Under the pieces are notes generated by a model that saw nothing but the letters and a program-made list of their open reading frames with translations, did no database searches and was not told where the DNA came from. Below, piece after piece: positions 42,523 to 50,972 of a DNA stretch of 64,000 nt (positions are counted from its first letter, which is position 1; every line of letters starts with the position of its first letter). Source of the DNA: Bog-473 sp963725895 (GTDB taxonomy: Bacteria > Actinomycetota > Acidimicrobiia > Acidimicrobiales > RAAP-2). The DNA is taken from assembly GCA_963725895.1 (NCBI GenBank), contig CAVSAJ010000003.1:1240001-1304000 (forward strand), given 5' to 3'. Made by a program: the position numbers and the translations under genes.

Positions 42523-42542
42523 ATTAGGACGTTTGTCCCTGG
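42523..42542 (+). promoter_or_regulatory. DosR-like palindrome 2 in the divergent transporter promoter region
   Basis: AGGACGTTTGTCCC at 42526-42539, same GGAC-N4-GTCC spacing as the first box, 26 bases before the ATG of the DrrA-like ATPase. Two boxes about 60 bases apart are common in DosR-controlled promoters. Confidence 0.45.
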
Positions 42543-42567
42543 GACAGCGGCCAGTCCTGATGTGATC

Positions 42568-43695
42568 ATGCAAGCGACGACGAACGCTCCATCGGAAACC
42601 ACGCAAGGAAGGACGAATGCAGTGGCCACAGCGACGTCGGTGAGCGGCAGCCTCAGCGCACACCCACTGACACGTGCCTCGGATCGGGACGGCTCCACGG
42701 AACCGACCATGCTGGCGGTCGAGGTCCAGGGAGTGTCGAAACGCTTCGGTTCGAACCGGGCGCTGGACAACGTCTCGCTCTCCGTCGAGCCGGGCAGCGT
42801 CTTGGCGCTCCTCGGGCCCAACGGGGCCGGCAAGACGACCCTCATCCGGATCCTGACGACGCTTCTTGTTCCCGACTCGGGCGTCGCGAGGGTCGCCGGC
42901 CGAGATGTCCAGAAGGATGCCAAGGCCATTCGCTCGCTCATCGGGCTGGCCGGACAGTACGCCTCGGTCGACGAGCTGCTCACCGGGCGGGAGAACCTCG
43001 AGCTCGTCGGCTTGTTGTACCACCTTGAGCGATCTGAATATCGACGTCGCACCCAAGAGGCACTTGAGCGCATGACCCTGACCGAAGCGGCGAACAGGCC
43101 GGTCAAGACCTATTCGGGCGGCATGCGACGCCGGCTCGATCTGGCGGCCAGCCTCATCGGAAAGCCCCCCGTCCTCTTGCTGGACGAGCCGACCGCCGGT
43201 CTGGACCCCCGGACGAGAAACGATCTGTGGTCTTTCATCCAGGACCTCGTCAATGAGGGCTCGACGGTGCTCCTGACCACGCAGTACATGGAAGAGGCCG
43301 AATGCCTCGCTGACCAGATCGTGCTACTCGACAGCGGTCTCGTCGTCGCCAGTGGAACCGCCGATCAGTTGAAGGATCGACTGGGTGGTGATGTACTCGA
43401 GGTACGCGTCACCGACTCGGAGGACCTGGACCGCGCCGCAGCACTGCTGGCGCGCTTCAGCGAAGGTGTTCCGCAAGTCGATCCTGATCTCAAGAAGGTC
43501 AGCTTGAGCGTCAAGGGCAAGGCCAACGTGCTCGTGGCCGCAGGGCGCGAGCTCGACGACGACGGCATCACGCTCGACGACCTGGGTATCAGGCGACCGA
43601 CGCTCGACGACGTCTTCCTCACCTTCACCGGCCATCCGACCGTTGCGAAAGCGGATGCGGATGCTGGGAACGCCGGGCCCGAGGCCAGTACATGA
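42568..43695 (+). CDS. DrrA-type (daunorubicin resistance family) ABC transporter ATPase
   Basis: 375 residues from ATG 42568; the frame is open to 42313 but the regulatory boxes and family length argue for this start or ATG 42709. LLGPNGAGKTTLIRIL (Walker A), KTYSGGMRRRLDLAASL (signature) and PPVLLLDEPTAGLDPRTR (Walker B) are followed by TTQYMEEAECLAD and a C-terminal DrrA-specific region ending in RRPTLDDVFLTFTG. It energises the ABC-2 permease encoded next; the stop and start overlap by four bases. The family exports lipids, antibiotics or other hydrophobic molecules. Confidence 0.92.
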   Translation: MQATTNAPSETTQGRTNAVATATSVSGSLSAHPLTRASDRDGSTEPTMLAVEVQGVSKRFGSNRALDNVSLSVEPGSVLALLGPNGAGKTTLIRILTTLLVPDSGVARVAGRDVQKDAKAIRSLIGLAGQYASVDELLTGRENLELVGLLYHLERSEYRRRTQEALERMTLTEAANRPVKTYSGGMRRRLDLAASLIGKPPVLLLDEPTAGLDPRTRNDLWSFIQDLVNEGSTVLLTTQYMEEAECLADQIVLLDSGLVVASGTADQLKDRLGGDVLEVRVTDSEDLDRAAALLARFSEGVPQVDPDLKKVSLSVKGKANVLVAAGRELDDDGITLDDLGIRRPTLDDVFLTFTGHPTVAKADADAGNAGPEAST

Positions 43696-44504
43696 GCGAC
43701 CTGGCCGTGCAGCGACTAAGCGCCCAACCGCACCCGATGAGCCCGCAGCTCGCCCTCCGGGACCTCTATGGGATCACGAAGCGCAACCTCCTCCGGATCG
43801 TCCGGACCCCGCAGCTCCTGGTACTTTCCCTTGCGCAGCCCACGATCATCCTCCTGCTGTTGCGTTATGTGCTCGGGGGAGCCATTCATATCCCGGGCAT
43901 CGACTATGTCGACTACGTGGTTCCTGCCATCTTCCTCGAGGCGGTGCTCATCGGTGGGATGACGACCGCCCTGGCCCTGACGCAGGACCTTGAGACCGGC
44001 ATGGTCGAGCGCTTCCGCAGTCTGCCTATGGCGCGCTCTGCCTTCCTGGGCGGCCGGGCGCTGGCTGACCTGTGCCGCAGCATCCTGGCGCTGTGCTGCA
44101 TGATCGGACTCGGCTTGGTCGTCGGCTTCCGGTTCCACAGCTCAGTCCTTTCGTGCGTGGCCGGCATCGGGGTGATCATCCTGTTCGGCTACGCATTCAT
44201 TTGGGTCTACGCCGCCGTCGGCCTGGCTGTCCGGGATCCTCAGACGGCCCAGATCGCTGCCATTCTGCCGATGTTCATCCTCTTCTTCGCCAGCTCGGCG
44301 GTCGTTCCCGTTGCGACCATGCCGGGGTGGCTCCAGCCCTTTGCGCGTAACCAGCCGACAAGCGTGGTCATCAACTCCGTGCGTGCTCTTTTCGAAGGCG
44401 GGCCGCTCTCTCCAGATCTATGGCAGGCCCTGGCGTGGTGTCTGGGGATCTTCGTCGTCTTCTTCGTGGCCTCGCTCAATCTGTATCGGCGAGCCACGGC
44501 GTAG
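43692..44504 (+). CDS. DrrB-type ABC-2 transporter permease
   Basis: 270 residues with six predicted helices and the ABC-2 permease features: an amphipathic N-terminus (LYGITKRNLLRIVRTPQLLVLSLAQP), a first extracytoplasmic loop, ERFRSLPMARSAFLGGR in the cytoplasmic loop, and FFASSAVVPVATMPGWLQPFARNQPTS before the last helices. It is the membrane partner of the overlapping DrrA-type ATPase. Substrate unknown; the pair diverges from the peptide/FtsX unit and may share its control. Confidence 0.9.
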   Translation: MSDLAVQRLSAQPHPMSPQLALRDLYGITKRNLLRIVRTPQLLVLSLAQPTIILLLLRYVLGGAIHIPGIDYVDYVVPAIFLEAVLIGGMTTALALTQDLETGMVERFRSLPMARSAFLGGRALADLCRSILALCCMIGLGLVVGFRFHSSVLSCVAGIGVIILFGYAFIWVYAAVGLAVRDPQTAQIAAILPMFILFFASSAVVPVATMPGWLQPFARNQPTSVVINSVRALFEGGPLSPDLWQALAWCLGIFVVFFVASLNLYRRATA

Positions 44505-44851
44505 GGCGCAGTTGCGCCGAAGCCAGTCCTGCCGTCGCGACCGCCCTCAACCGCTGTTCATGCAGCCGAACTCGCTTCGCTGACGGGACGATTCATGAGG
44601 TGCCATCAAGGGCCAGCCGCAACGTGGCGTTCCACATTGCACTGCGGCCAAGCCGACGGCACAACCATTGATCTGACTGGCGCGTAGGTTGACCAGCTCC
44701 AACGTTGCCGCTCTATCCCAATTGGTCGGTTGCAGAGGGCGGCCCAAATGCGCGGATCGGCCGAGCACATGACACCCTCCTGGGGCCCGAGTTCACCCAG
44801 GTGTCAACTTTTGTGCGCACCCTGTCGACTTCACCATGCCGGCGATGAGTT
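44505..44851. other. Intergenic region before the cytochrome b operon
   Basis: 347 bases between two plus-strand units. It must contain the operon promoter. No gene, RNA or strong repeat is seen. Confidence 0.45.
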
Positions 44852-45076
44852 GTGAACAAGGGTCCCCAGCTGTCGCTAGAGGAGGGGGCTAGATTTGCGG
44901 TGATGCTGCTAGGAGCATTGCTGGGCGCGCTGGTCAATCTCAATGGATCGGGTCACTACATCCATTGGGGTTTCATCCAGATCTCCGTCGCCAACTTCGT
45001 CGTGATCATTCTGATGATCATCGTCTTCGTCCTGGCGATCCTCCTGCCGTTCCCGAGGCGCAAGGATGGCCGGTGA
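44852..45076 (+). CDS. Small membrane protein, first gene of the split cytochrome b operon
   Basis: 74 residues from GTG 44852, or about 58 from GTG 44900/ATG 44903, which follow GAGGAGGGGG at 44878-44888 and seem better. Two hydrophobic segments (AVMLLGALLGALVNLNG and FVVIILMIIVFVLAILLPFP) are joined by GSGHYIHWGFIQISVAN. A basic tail ends the protein. The stop overlaps the cytochrome b start (GTGA). No family is recognised; it is probably an assembly or accessory subunit of the complex. Confidence 0.65.
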   Translation: MNKGPQLSLEEGARFAVMLLGALLGALVNLNGSGHYIHWGFIQISVANFVVIILMIIVFVLAILLPFPRRKDGR

Positions 45077-45759
45077 CTGTCGACACGGAAGCGAGTGCCG
45101 GACGGTCCGCTAGCGCGGAGTCGCGCCAATGGACCTCCCGGATGCGTAGGGCAGCGGAGTCGGCATTCCCACCCGATCGGCTCCTGCCCGACCGCCAGCC
45201 GGCGTACATGGCTTCATGGATCTACGTCTTCGGCGTGCTGACTGTCGTGAGCCTGGCGTGGGTGATCATCACCGGCTGCGTGCTCGCCATCATGGGGCCG
45301 AGCTGGTGGCACGTGTCCTCGGTCGGTCTTTTCGTGAACTCGCTGCATCTGTGGAGCGTCGAGGCCTTCTTCTTCTTTATGGTGATCCACCTGTGGGGCA
45401 AGTTCTTCATGGCGGCCTGGCGAGGGAAGCGCCGGCTGACCTGGGCCACGGGGGTCATCTCCTTCCTGGTGTCGGTGGCCGCCGCCTTCACGGGCTACCT
45501 GTCACAGCAGAACTTCGACTCCCAGTGGATCTCGACCCAGGCCAAGGACGGCATCAACTCCACCGGCGCAGGCACCGTGTGGAACGTCCTCAACTTCGGA
45601 CAGATGCTCATGTGGCACATCGTCCTGCTGCCCATCGGCGTGGCCATCATCGCTGGGCTTCACGTCCTGCTGGTGCGTCGGCACGGGATCGTTCCTCCCT
45701 TCGAGGGCGACCACCACACCGACGGGGCGGAGGCTGAGCCAGCCCAGGAGCAGACGTGA
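45073..45759 (+). CDS. Cytochrome b, N-terminal (b6-like) haem-binding subunit
   Basis: 228 residues from GTG 45073, coupled to the previous stop. Four helices carry two histidine pairs suited to two b haems: NSLHLWSVEAFFFFMVIHLW (helix B) and LMWHIVLLPIGVAIIAGLHV (helix D, histidines 14 apart), with SFLVSVAAAFTGYLSQQNF between, matching the conserved G-Y-x-L region of cytochrome b. This is the N-terminal half of a bc-type cytochrome b only; the C-terminal half is not fused and the next gene may supply it. Role: quinol-linked electron transfer in the membrane. Confidence 0.85.
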   Translation: MTVDTEASAGRSASAESRQWTSRMRRAAESAFPPDRLLPDRQPAYMASWIYVFGVLTVVSLAWVIITGCVLAIMGPSWWHVSSVGLFVNSLHLWSVEAFFFFMVIHLWGKFFMAAWRGKRRLTWATGVISFLVSVAAAFTGYLSQQNFDSQWISTQAKDGINSTGAGTVWNVLNFGQMLMWHIVLLPIGVAIIAGLHVLLVRRHGIVPPFEGDHHTDGAEAEPAQEQT

Positions 45760-46724
45760 GCCTCGGGACCGGGCACCGCCGCTTCAACCCCGATCGCGAC
45801 GTCAAAGAGTGGAAGGGGGCCTACGTCCCCTACGACATCTTGAAGGAGGCGTTCGTCGCATTCCTGGCCGTGGCCGTGCTGATCGTGCTTCTGGCCGTTG
45901 TCTTCTCCTCGCCCGACGAGCCCGCCATCACGCTCAAGACCTGGTCCGTCGTCGACCCGGTCGACTTCGCCCAGACCGCCATCACCGAGCTCGACGGGAC
46001 GAGCGCCACCGCTACCTACGGGCCGCCGTACAACTCCACACCCGACTCCTCACAGCACATGGGCTTCTTCGAGCCAGAGCAGTGGTTCGGCGTCCACCAA
46101 CCCATCGACACCGCGCAGGACTTTGTGATCGCCCCGCTGCGGACCCTGCCGAACCAGCCCGTGACTCAGGCGGCCCTGTCCCGGTATCAGCATGCGCCGG
46201 CAGCACAGCAGAGCGCGTGGACCGCCGCCTACGAGAAGGCCGTGGCCAACGCAACCGACGTCGACGGCAGGCTCCACGTCCAAGCCGGGCGCTACGGCCC
46301 AGTCGGTGTCATCATCGGCTCGCTGACGGACATGGCACAGACCGGTGGCCTCGACGGCACGCTCTTGAGCGAGGGGCAGTTCTACAACACCAACTACACC
46401 AAGCCCCTGCTGTTCCTCGCCGACGGCACTTACCTCGCCGACCGGGCCCAGGCGCAGCACCTCTCGGGCACTCAGTGGGGCATGATGAACGAGACCGGGA
46501 ACTACCCGGGCCAGGCCTGGCTGTGGCTCTACACCATGTGGTACCAGGTGGCGCCGATGAATACCTCGGCCAACGGTGACCTCGAGGTGTGGGTGATCAT
46601 GATGCTGCTCTCCATCGGGCTGATCTTGCTGCCTTTCATCCCGATTCTGCGCTCAATACCTCGGTGGACCCGGGTCTACAAGCTGATCTGGCGGCAGCAC
46701 TACCGACAGCTGAGCGGCGCCTGA
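45756..46724 (+). CDS. Cytochrome b C-terminal/subunit IV-like protein with large extracytoplasmic insert
   Basis: 322 residues, start overlapping the cytochrome b stop by four bases. KGAYVPYDILKEAFVAFLAVAVLIVLLAVVFSSPDEP (given in pieces: PYDILKEAF, AVAVLIVLLAVVF) resembles the first helix of the cytochrome b C-terminal domain, where P-x-x-x-x-K/E precedes the helix. About 200 residues follow outside the membrane, with conserved-looking HMGFFEPEQWFG and GMMNETGNYPGQAWLWLYTMWYQ, then one helix (VWVIMMLLSIGLILLPFIPIL) and a basic tail. No haem c, Rieske or copper motif is visible. It is probably the partner subunit of the split cytochrome b; the insert has no recognised fold. Confidence 0.7.
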   Translation: MSLGTGHRRFNPDRDVKEWKGAYVPYDILKEAFVAFLAVAVLIVLLAVVFSSPDEPAITLKTWSVVDPVDFAQTAITELDGTSATATYGPPYNSTPDSSQHMGFFEPEQWFGVHQPIDTAQDFVIAPLRTLPNQPVTQAALSRYQHAPAAQQSAWTAAYEKAVANATDVDGRLHVQAGRYGPVGVIIGSLTDMAQTGGLDGTLLSEGQFYNTNYTKPLLFLADGTYLADRAQAQHLSGTQWGMMNETGNYPGQAWLWLYTMWYQVAPMNTSANGDLEVWVIMMLLSIGLILLPFIPILRSIPRWTRVYKLIWRQHYRQLSGA

Positions 46725-46763
46725 CGCCGGTCAGTCCTGTGAATCGTCAGCTTTACGACGACG

Positions 46764-46787
46764 TGGTGGCGGGAATCGAACCGATGG
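46764..46787 (-). other. tRNA 3'-end-like fragment
   Basis: The minus strand reads CGGTTCGATTCCCGCCACCA, the usual form of a tRNA T-loop plus acceptor 3' strand and CCA. The flanking bases do not make a full T stem and no acceptor 5' strand, D arm or anticodon arm precedes it. It is either an attachment-site relic or chance. Confidence 0.3.
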
Positions 46788-46868
46788 AGGAGCAGATGCC
46801 TACGTCGACGTCGGGGCAATGAACTACATCTGAGCAGGGATAATTCTGCATCCATCCCGCACCATTAT

Positions 46869-46927
46869 TGACCGTCAATGACCGCAATTTGGTGTCTTGT
46901 CTGTGTTCTTGTGTCTTTTTCGTGTCG
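46869..46927 (+). repeat. Dispersed repeat copy C
   Basis: Third copy of the motif at 26960 and 35071: TGACCGTCAATGACCGCAAT, then TTGGTGTCTTGTCTGTGTTC and a T-rich tail. Copies B and C share about four fifths of positions over 45 bases by eye. Confidence 0.55.
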
Positions 46928-47182
46928 CGGGAGATCCTTCGGGAGCCCCTCAAATCGCCGGACCACAAGTTCGCTCGGTCGACGCTGAGATTGGTCTCGA
47001 AGAGCTAGCTGACGCTGTTCGGGTCGATGTCGAGCGCGGCTGTGTCGTCGCGTCGAATCGTTCGAGGAGCTTTTGACGCGAGCGCGCCCAACCGGTCGTT
47101 CGGTCGCTCTCGACGCGCAACGGCGCGACGGCGCGACGGCTGGCAGCGGTGGTGTCGCTGCGACCATGGGTCGCGGCAACGC

Positions 47183-47605
47183 TCATCGTGCAGACGCGGC
47201 CCAAGCACGGTCTGCGCGGATGGCCCGCCGTCTGGCGCTCGACAGCGAGCGAGCGGTGGCGAGGGCGTCGTCGCCGAGGCCGATCGACATCCTGGTGAGG
47301 ATCTCGCCGTACGAGCGCACCGGATCGCGGCCGACAGCGGCGAAGAACCCGGTGAGCTCGAGTGTGGTGTGGCCGTGCACACCGGACCAGACCGCTTCAC
47401 CGGCGGTGGTGACGTCGTCGACCTCCCATCGGCACGCGTTGACGCAGCCGTGGATGCGACGGAGGAGTGAGACGAAGGTGGACCTCGCCGCCTCGAGGTC
47501 GGCGGGATCACCGAGCCTGAACGCGGTCAGTCCAGGACCGAACATCACCGCGTACAGGTGGGGTTCGCGGAGCGCGAAGCGGCTGAATTGCTGGTCGAAA
47601 TCCAA
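47183..47605 (-). pseudogene. TetR-family regulator, C-terminal ligand domain only
   Basis: 140 codons starting FSRFALREPHLYAVMFG and continuing with LRRIHGCVNACRWEVDDVTT, then AVWSGVHGHTTLELTGFFA (the WHG motif of TetR C-terminal domains) and YGEILTRMSIGLGD. The N-terminal helix-turn-helix of about 70-80 residues is absent: the upstream sequence in all three frames lacks it and is taken up by the region before the wax ester synthase. It is therefore a 5'-truncated regulator, probably inactive. Confidence 0.65.
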
Positions 47606-47836
47606 CCACCGGCGCCCGTCGGTACACCGCCGACCTCACACATCGAGGGCGCAGCCATTCCAGCAATGCCGTCCCAGATGGTGGTCTGGCAGCTGCGGCT
47701 GGCAAGCGTGCGCAGGCTCAGGGCGGAGCAAAGAATCGAGGGCATGCTGGATGGCGCACGAGTGGACACCTGGGATCCTCGAGGAGGATGCTATAGGGAG
47801 GACCGGGGGGCATCCGAGGGGTGGTGGTCACGGAAC

Positions 47837-49249
47837 ATGGAGCAGTTGGGCGGCCTAGATGCAATGTTCCTGTCATGCGAAACGCCGACGATGCATATGC
47901 ACGTCTGCGGACTGCTCATCCTGGACACCGCGACGATGGGGCCCGAGGATCCGTTTGATCGCATCACCGCCATGCTCGAGGCGCGTTTGCCCGGAATCGC
48001 CCCGATGCGCCACCGCCTGTCTACGGTGCCCTTGAACCTGGGACGGCCGTACTGGACTGACGACCCCGACCTCCGCGTCGACCGCCACCTGCGCCGCATG
48101 GTGCTCGACCCGCCGGGCGACGACCGCCAGCTGGCCAAATTGGCCGGCGAGTTCTGCAGCACCCAGCTCCGGCGGGACCGCCCACTGTGGGAGATGCTGC
48201 TGGTGGAGGGACTGCCCGACAAGCGCGTCGCGCTCTTGGTGAAGATGCACCACGCCACCATCGACGGGATCACAGGGACCAACCTGATGGGCCAGCTCTT
48301 CGACCTCTCTCCCGAGGGACCGCCGGACAAACCCAAGGACGCGGCGCCACCCCTCCGGCCGGCGAATCCCTTCGAACTCCTCGGCCGCACGTTCCTCGAT
48401 CGGCTATGCGCGCCGGCCGATATCGTCAAGCTGGTTCCCGAGACGATCGGGCGGATCGGGGGCGCGGTCTGGCGGGCCGCACGCGGCGGCGGCTCTGAAC
48501 GGATCGCCATGCCGTTCACCGCCCCTCGCACGTCCTTCAACGCGTCGGTCTCGGGCCGTCGCTCCGTGGCCTTCGTCGACGTGTCCCTGGAAGAGGTGAA
48601 GGCCGTCAAGCAGGCAGTCGGGGCCACCGTCAACGACGTGCTCACCGCCCTGGTCAGTGGCGCGCTGCGGCGGTACCTAAAGGAGCTCGGCGAGTTGCCC
48701 GACCGCCCCCTGATCGCCGTCGAGCCGGTCTCGGTGCACGGCCAGGCCGGCGCCCCGCACGGGACCACCCAGGTGTCGGTGATGTTCACCACCTTGCCAA
48801 CCGACGTCGCCGACCCGCTCGAGCGCCTCCGCTCCAGCGTCGCGGCCGACACCAAGGCCAAGGAGTTCCACGAGCAGCTCGGCGCCGACACGCTGTTGCA
48901 GTGGACCGAGCACCTCTGGCTCAACGTCTTCTCGCTGGGGGCGCACCTCTACTCCCATTACCACGGAGCTGACCACCATCCCGTCGTGCACAATCTGATC
49001 CTTTCCAACGTGCCCGGACCGCCCATCCCCCTCTACCTCGCGGGCGCGCGCGCAGTGGGGATCTACCCCCTCGGCCCGGTCATGGACGGTGCCGGCCTGA
49101 ACGTGACCGTGCTCTCGCAGGAGGACCGCGTGGGGTTCGGCATCATGGCCTGCTCGGCCCTGGTCCCTGACGCCTGGCGCATCGCCGACGCCATCCCCGA
49201 TGCACTGCACGAGATGGCGAAGTCCGTGGCGAACGCCGACAGCACCTGA
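47837..49249 (+). CDS. Wax ester synthase/diacylglycerol acyltransferase (WS/DGAT)
   Basis: 470 residues from ATG 47837 (MEQLGGLDAMFLSCETPTMH), the conserved family start; the upstream open frame is not homologous. The catalytic HHxxxDG motif is HHATIDG at 138-144. A second conserved region, GATVNDVLTALVSGALRRYL, and the C-terminal NLILSNVPGPPIPLYLAGA and VTVLSQEDRVGFGI are also typical. The enzyme makes triacylglycerol or wax esters from acyl-CoA at the inner face of the membrane. It converges on an alpha/beta hydrolase, a common arrangement in storage-lipid metabolism. Confidence 0.93.
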   Translation: MEQLGGLDAMFLSCETPTMHMHVCGLLILDTATMGPEDPFDRITAMLEARLPGIAPMRHRLSTVPLNLGRPYWTDDPDLRVDRHLRRMVLDPPGDDRQLAKLAGEFCSTQLRRDRPLWEMLLVEGLPDKRVALLVKMHHATIDGITGTNLMGQLFDLSPEGPPDKPKDAAPPLRPANPFELLGRTFLDRLCAPADIVKLVPETIGRIGGAVWRAARGGGSERIAMPFTAPRTSFNASVSGRRSVAFVDVSLEEVKAVKQAVGATVNDVLTALVSGALRRYLKELGELPDRPLIAVEPVSVHGQAGAPHGTTQVSVMFTTLPTDVADPLERLRSSVAADTKAKEFHEQLGADTLLQWTEHLWLNVFSLGAHLYSHYHGADHHPVVHNLILSNVPGPPIPLYLAGARAVGIYPLGPVMDGAGLNVTVLSQEDRVGFGIMACSALVPDAWRIADAIPDALHEMAKSVANADST

Positions 49250-49265
49250 GGACGATCGATCCGCC

Positions 49266-50537
49266 TCAGGTGGCCGGAGGGAAGGTGGCCGTCATGGCCT
49301 CGACCACGAGCTCCTTGACCGCCTTCGACCAGAAGAAGCCCACGTGCCCGCCCGGGTAGGTGGCGAGCGAGGGACGATCCCAGTGCAGCCAGAGCCGCCT
49401 GGCCTGGCCGAAGGTGGACATCCGGTCGCCCAGACCGGCGTAGATGTATCGGCCATCCTTGGGGACGGCGCAGGCCATTGCGAGGGGAGACACGACGCGG
49501 TGCACGTCGTCAGCTTGGTCCCCGAGCACCCCGAACTGCCGTGCCCGATCGGCGATCGCCGGAGGGCTGTGTCGACGGAATAGGTCGGGCAGGTCGACGA
49601 CCGGCACGCCGGCGATGACGCACTGAAGCTCGGGGTCGAGGGAGGCGGCGAGGGAGGCCACCAGGCCGCCCAGCGAGTGGCCCATGACCCCCACCCGCTC
49701 GGCTCCCTCGGCGATCCTCAGCCAGGCGATGAGGCGCCGCGCGTCCCAGGTCGCCTGGGCCATGCCGTGCATGCTGTCGACCATGTCGATGGTCATGAGA
49801 TCCTCGCCGCGCACGCGTCCCGAGGCCCTCGGGCCGTGCAGGGGCAGCACCATCACCGCCACGTGTATGCCCATCCGGTGCAGCTGGGTCGTGCGAAAGG
49901 AGCGCAGGTCGATCGAGGCGTGCTGCCCCATGCCGAACCCGTGGAGGCAGACCATCCAGGACCCGTGGTCCCGGCCCGGGGCCCTCGACACCCAGGCGTG
50001 CGCGGTCCGGTTGGCCTGGTGCTCGAGCCACCGCGCCCGGCCGGGCTCCTCGGAATGCGGCTCCCACCCGCTCGCGAAGGTGGTGTGCTCGTAGCCCAGC
50101 CCGTGGGCGGCCTCGTGGACCGCCCGTACGTCGTCGGGCGGCGGCGGGTCGCGGTGGTAAGACGCCGGGTCGTCGATCCACCCCCGGACCGCGAAGACCT
50201 CGCGGGCAATGGCCAGGTCGGCGGCGGCCGGGACGTAGTCCTCTTCTCTTGGCAGCAGGTCCGGGTGCCGAAGGGCCGCGATCAGGACCTCGTCGAGCAA
50301 TGCCTGAGCGGCCAGCGCGGGCGTCGGCCGCACCTTGACGATGCTGTCGTCGTCGGCGATCCCGGCTGTGCGGCGGTGGCTGCGGACGAGGAAGTCCACC
50401 ACCCGTGGGCCGGCACGCAGGACGCCGGCGATGCGAGGGTCACTGATCGCCCGGGCTACCCCCGCGATGAACCCGGTGAGGAGGGGAATCTGACGCTGGT
50501 CCCTGTTCCTCAACCCGGTCACGAAACCTGACATCAC
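49266..50537 (-). CDS. Alpha/beta hydrolase, putative lipase/esterase
   Basis: 423 residues. A long N-terminal region of about 190 residues precedes a hydrolase domain with MVCLHGFGMGQ (oxyanion loop), GVMGHSLGGLVASLAASL (nucleophile elbow, GHSLG) and LATYPGGHVGFFW (catalytic histidine); an acidic residue in YAGLGDRM is a candidate third member. No signal peptide is evident, so it is probably intracellular. It is convergent with the WS/DGAT gene with 16 bases between stops, suggesting a role in hydrolysing acyl esters or stored lipid. Substrate not determined. Confidence 0.82.
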   Translation of the reverse strand: MMSGFVTGLRNRDQRQIPLLTGFIAGVARAISDPRIAGVLRAGPRVVDFLVRSHRRTAGIADDDSIVKVRPTPALAAQALLDEVLIAALRHPDLLPREEDYVPAAADLAIAREVFAVRGWIDDPASYHRDPPPPDDVRAVHEAAHGLGYEHTTFASGWEPHSEEPGRARWLEHQANRTAHAWVSRAPGRDHGSWMVCLHGFGMGQHASIDLRSFRTTQLHRMGIHVAVMVLPLHGPRASGRVRGEDLMTIDMVDSMHGMAQATWDARRLIAWLRIAEGAERVGVMGHSLGGLVASLAASLDPELQCVIAGVPVVDLPDLFRRHSPPAIADRARQFGVLGDQADDVHRVVSPLAMACAVPKDGRYIYAGLGDRMSTFGQARRLWLHWDRPSLATYPGGHVGFFWSKAVKELVVEAMTATFPPAT

Positions 50538-50972
50538 CGTCAGCCTATGGCCAGCTCAGTCCCCGGTGGCCCGTTGGCACGTCGCAGACGATTTTGCCGA
50601 CCAGCCGGCTGGGCCCGATGCCGTGACCCGCGTCGCCGAGCGGTGCGTCTTGCCAGAGCAGCACCTTAGGACTCGCAAAAGGGGCAATTCGACCCTATGC
50701 GATCCGGCAGTCCCCCCGACCACGAACGCCTGCGCCGCCTCGGCTCACGGGCTTTCATGCCCGCGCGGATCGCCGCACTCCAACCTTCGATCGCGCGTCT
50801 GGTCGCCGGCCTCTGAGCGGGCCACTGACGCCCCAACCCATCCGCGATCGGACCTGCCCACCGGGCGTCATGTGGCACACTGTGACCTCGGACCCTTGCG
50901 CGCGAAGACCTGGAAAATGGCCCCACAGGCGCGCCGGCTTCTCGCTCGCACCAGGGTGACCCTGCCGGTGGT
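50538..50972. other. Intergenic region
   Basis: 435 bases between the hydrolase start and the end of the GH65 gene, both on the minus strand. Open frames are composition-driven; no gene, RNA or marked repeat is seen. It must contain the hydrolase promoter. Confidence 0.45.

Larger units (their letters stand above)
46725..47182. other. Intergenic region with tRNA-like 3' fragment and repeat copy C
   Basis: 458 bases without a supportable gene. It contains a short sequence like a tRNA 3' end on the minus strand (46764-46787) and repeat copy C (46869-46927). Confidence 0.5.

Noticed and set aside
42210..43106. 298-codon minus-strand frame ending in the 49-residue peptide
   Set aside because: The upstream 249 codons are antisense to the DrrA-type ATPase; the ribosome site immediately before ATG 42359 marks the real start.
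46764..46787. Functional tRNA gene on the minus strand
   Set aside because: Only the T loop and acceptor 3' end resemble a tRNA; no anticodon, D or acceptor 5' arms can be built upstream.
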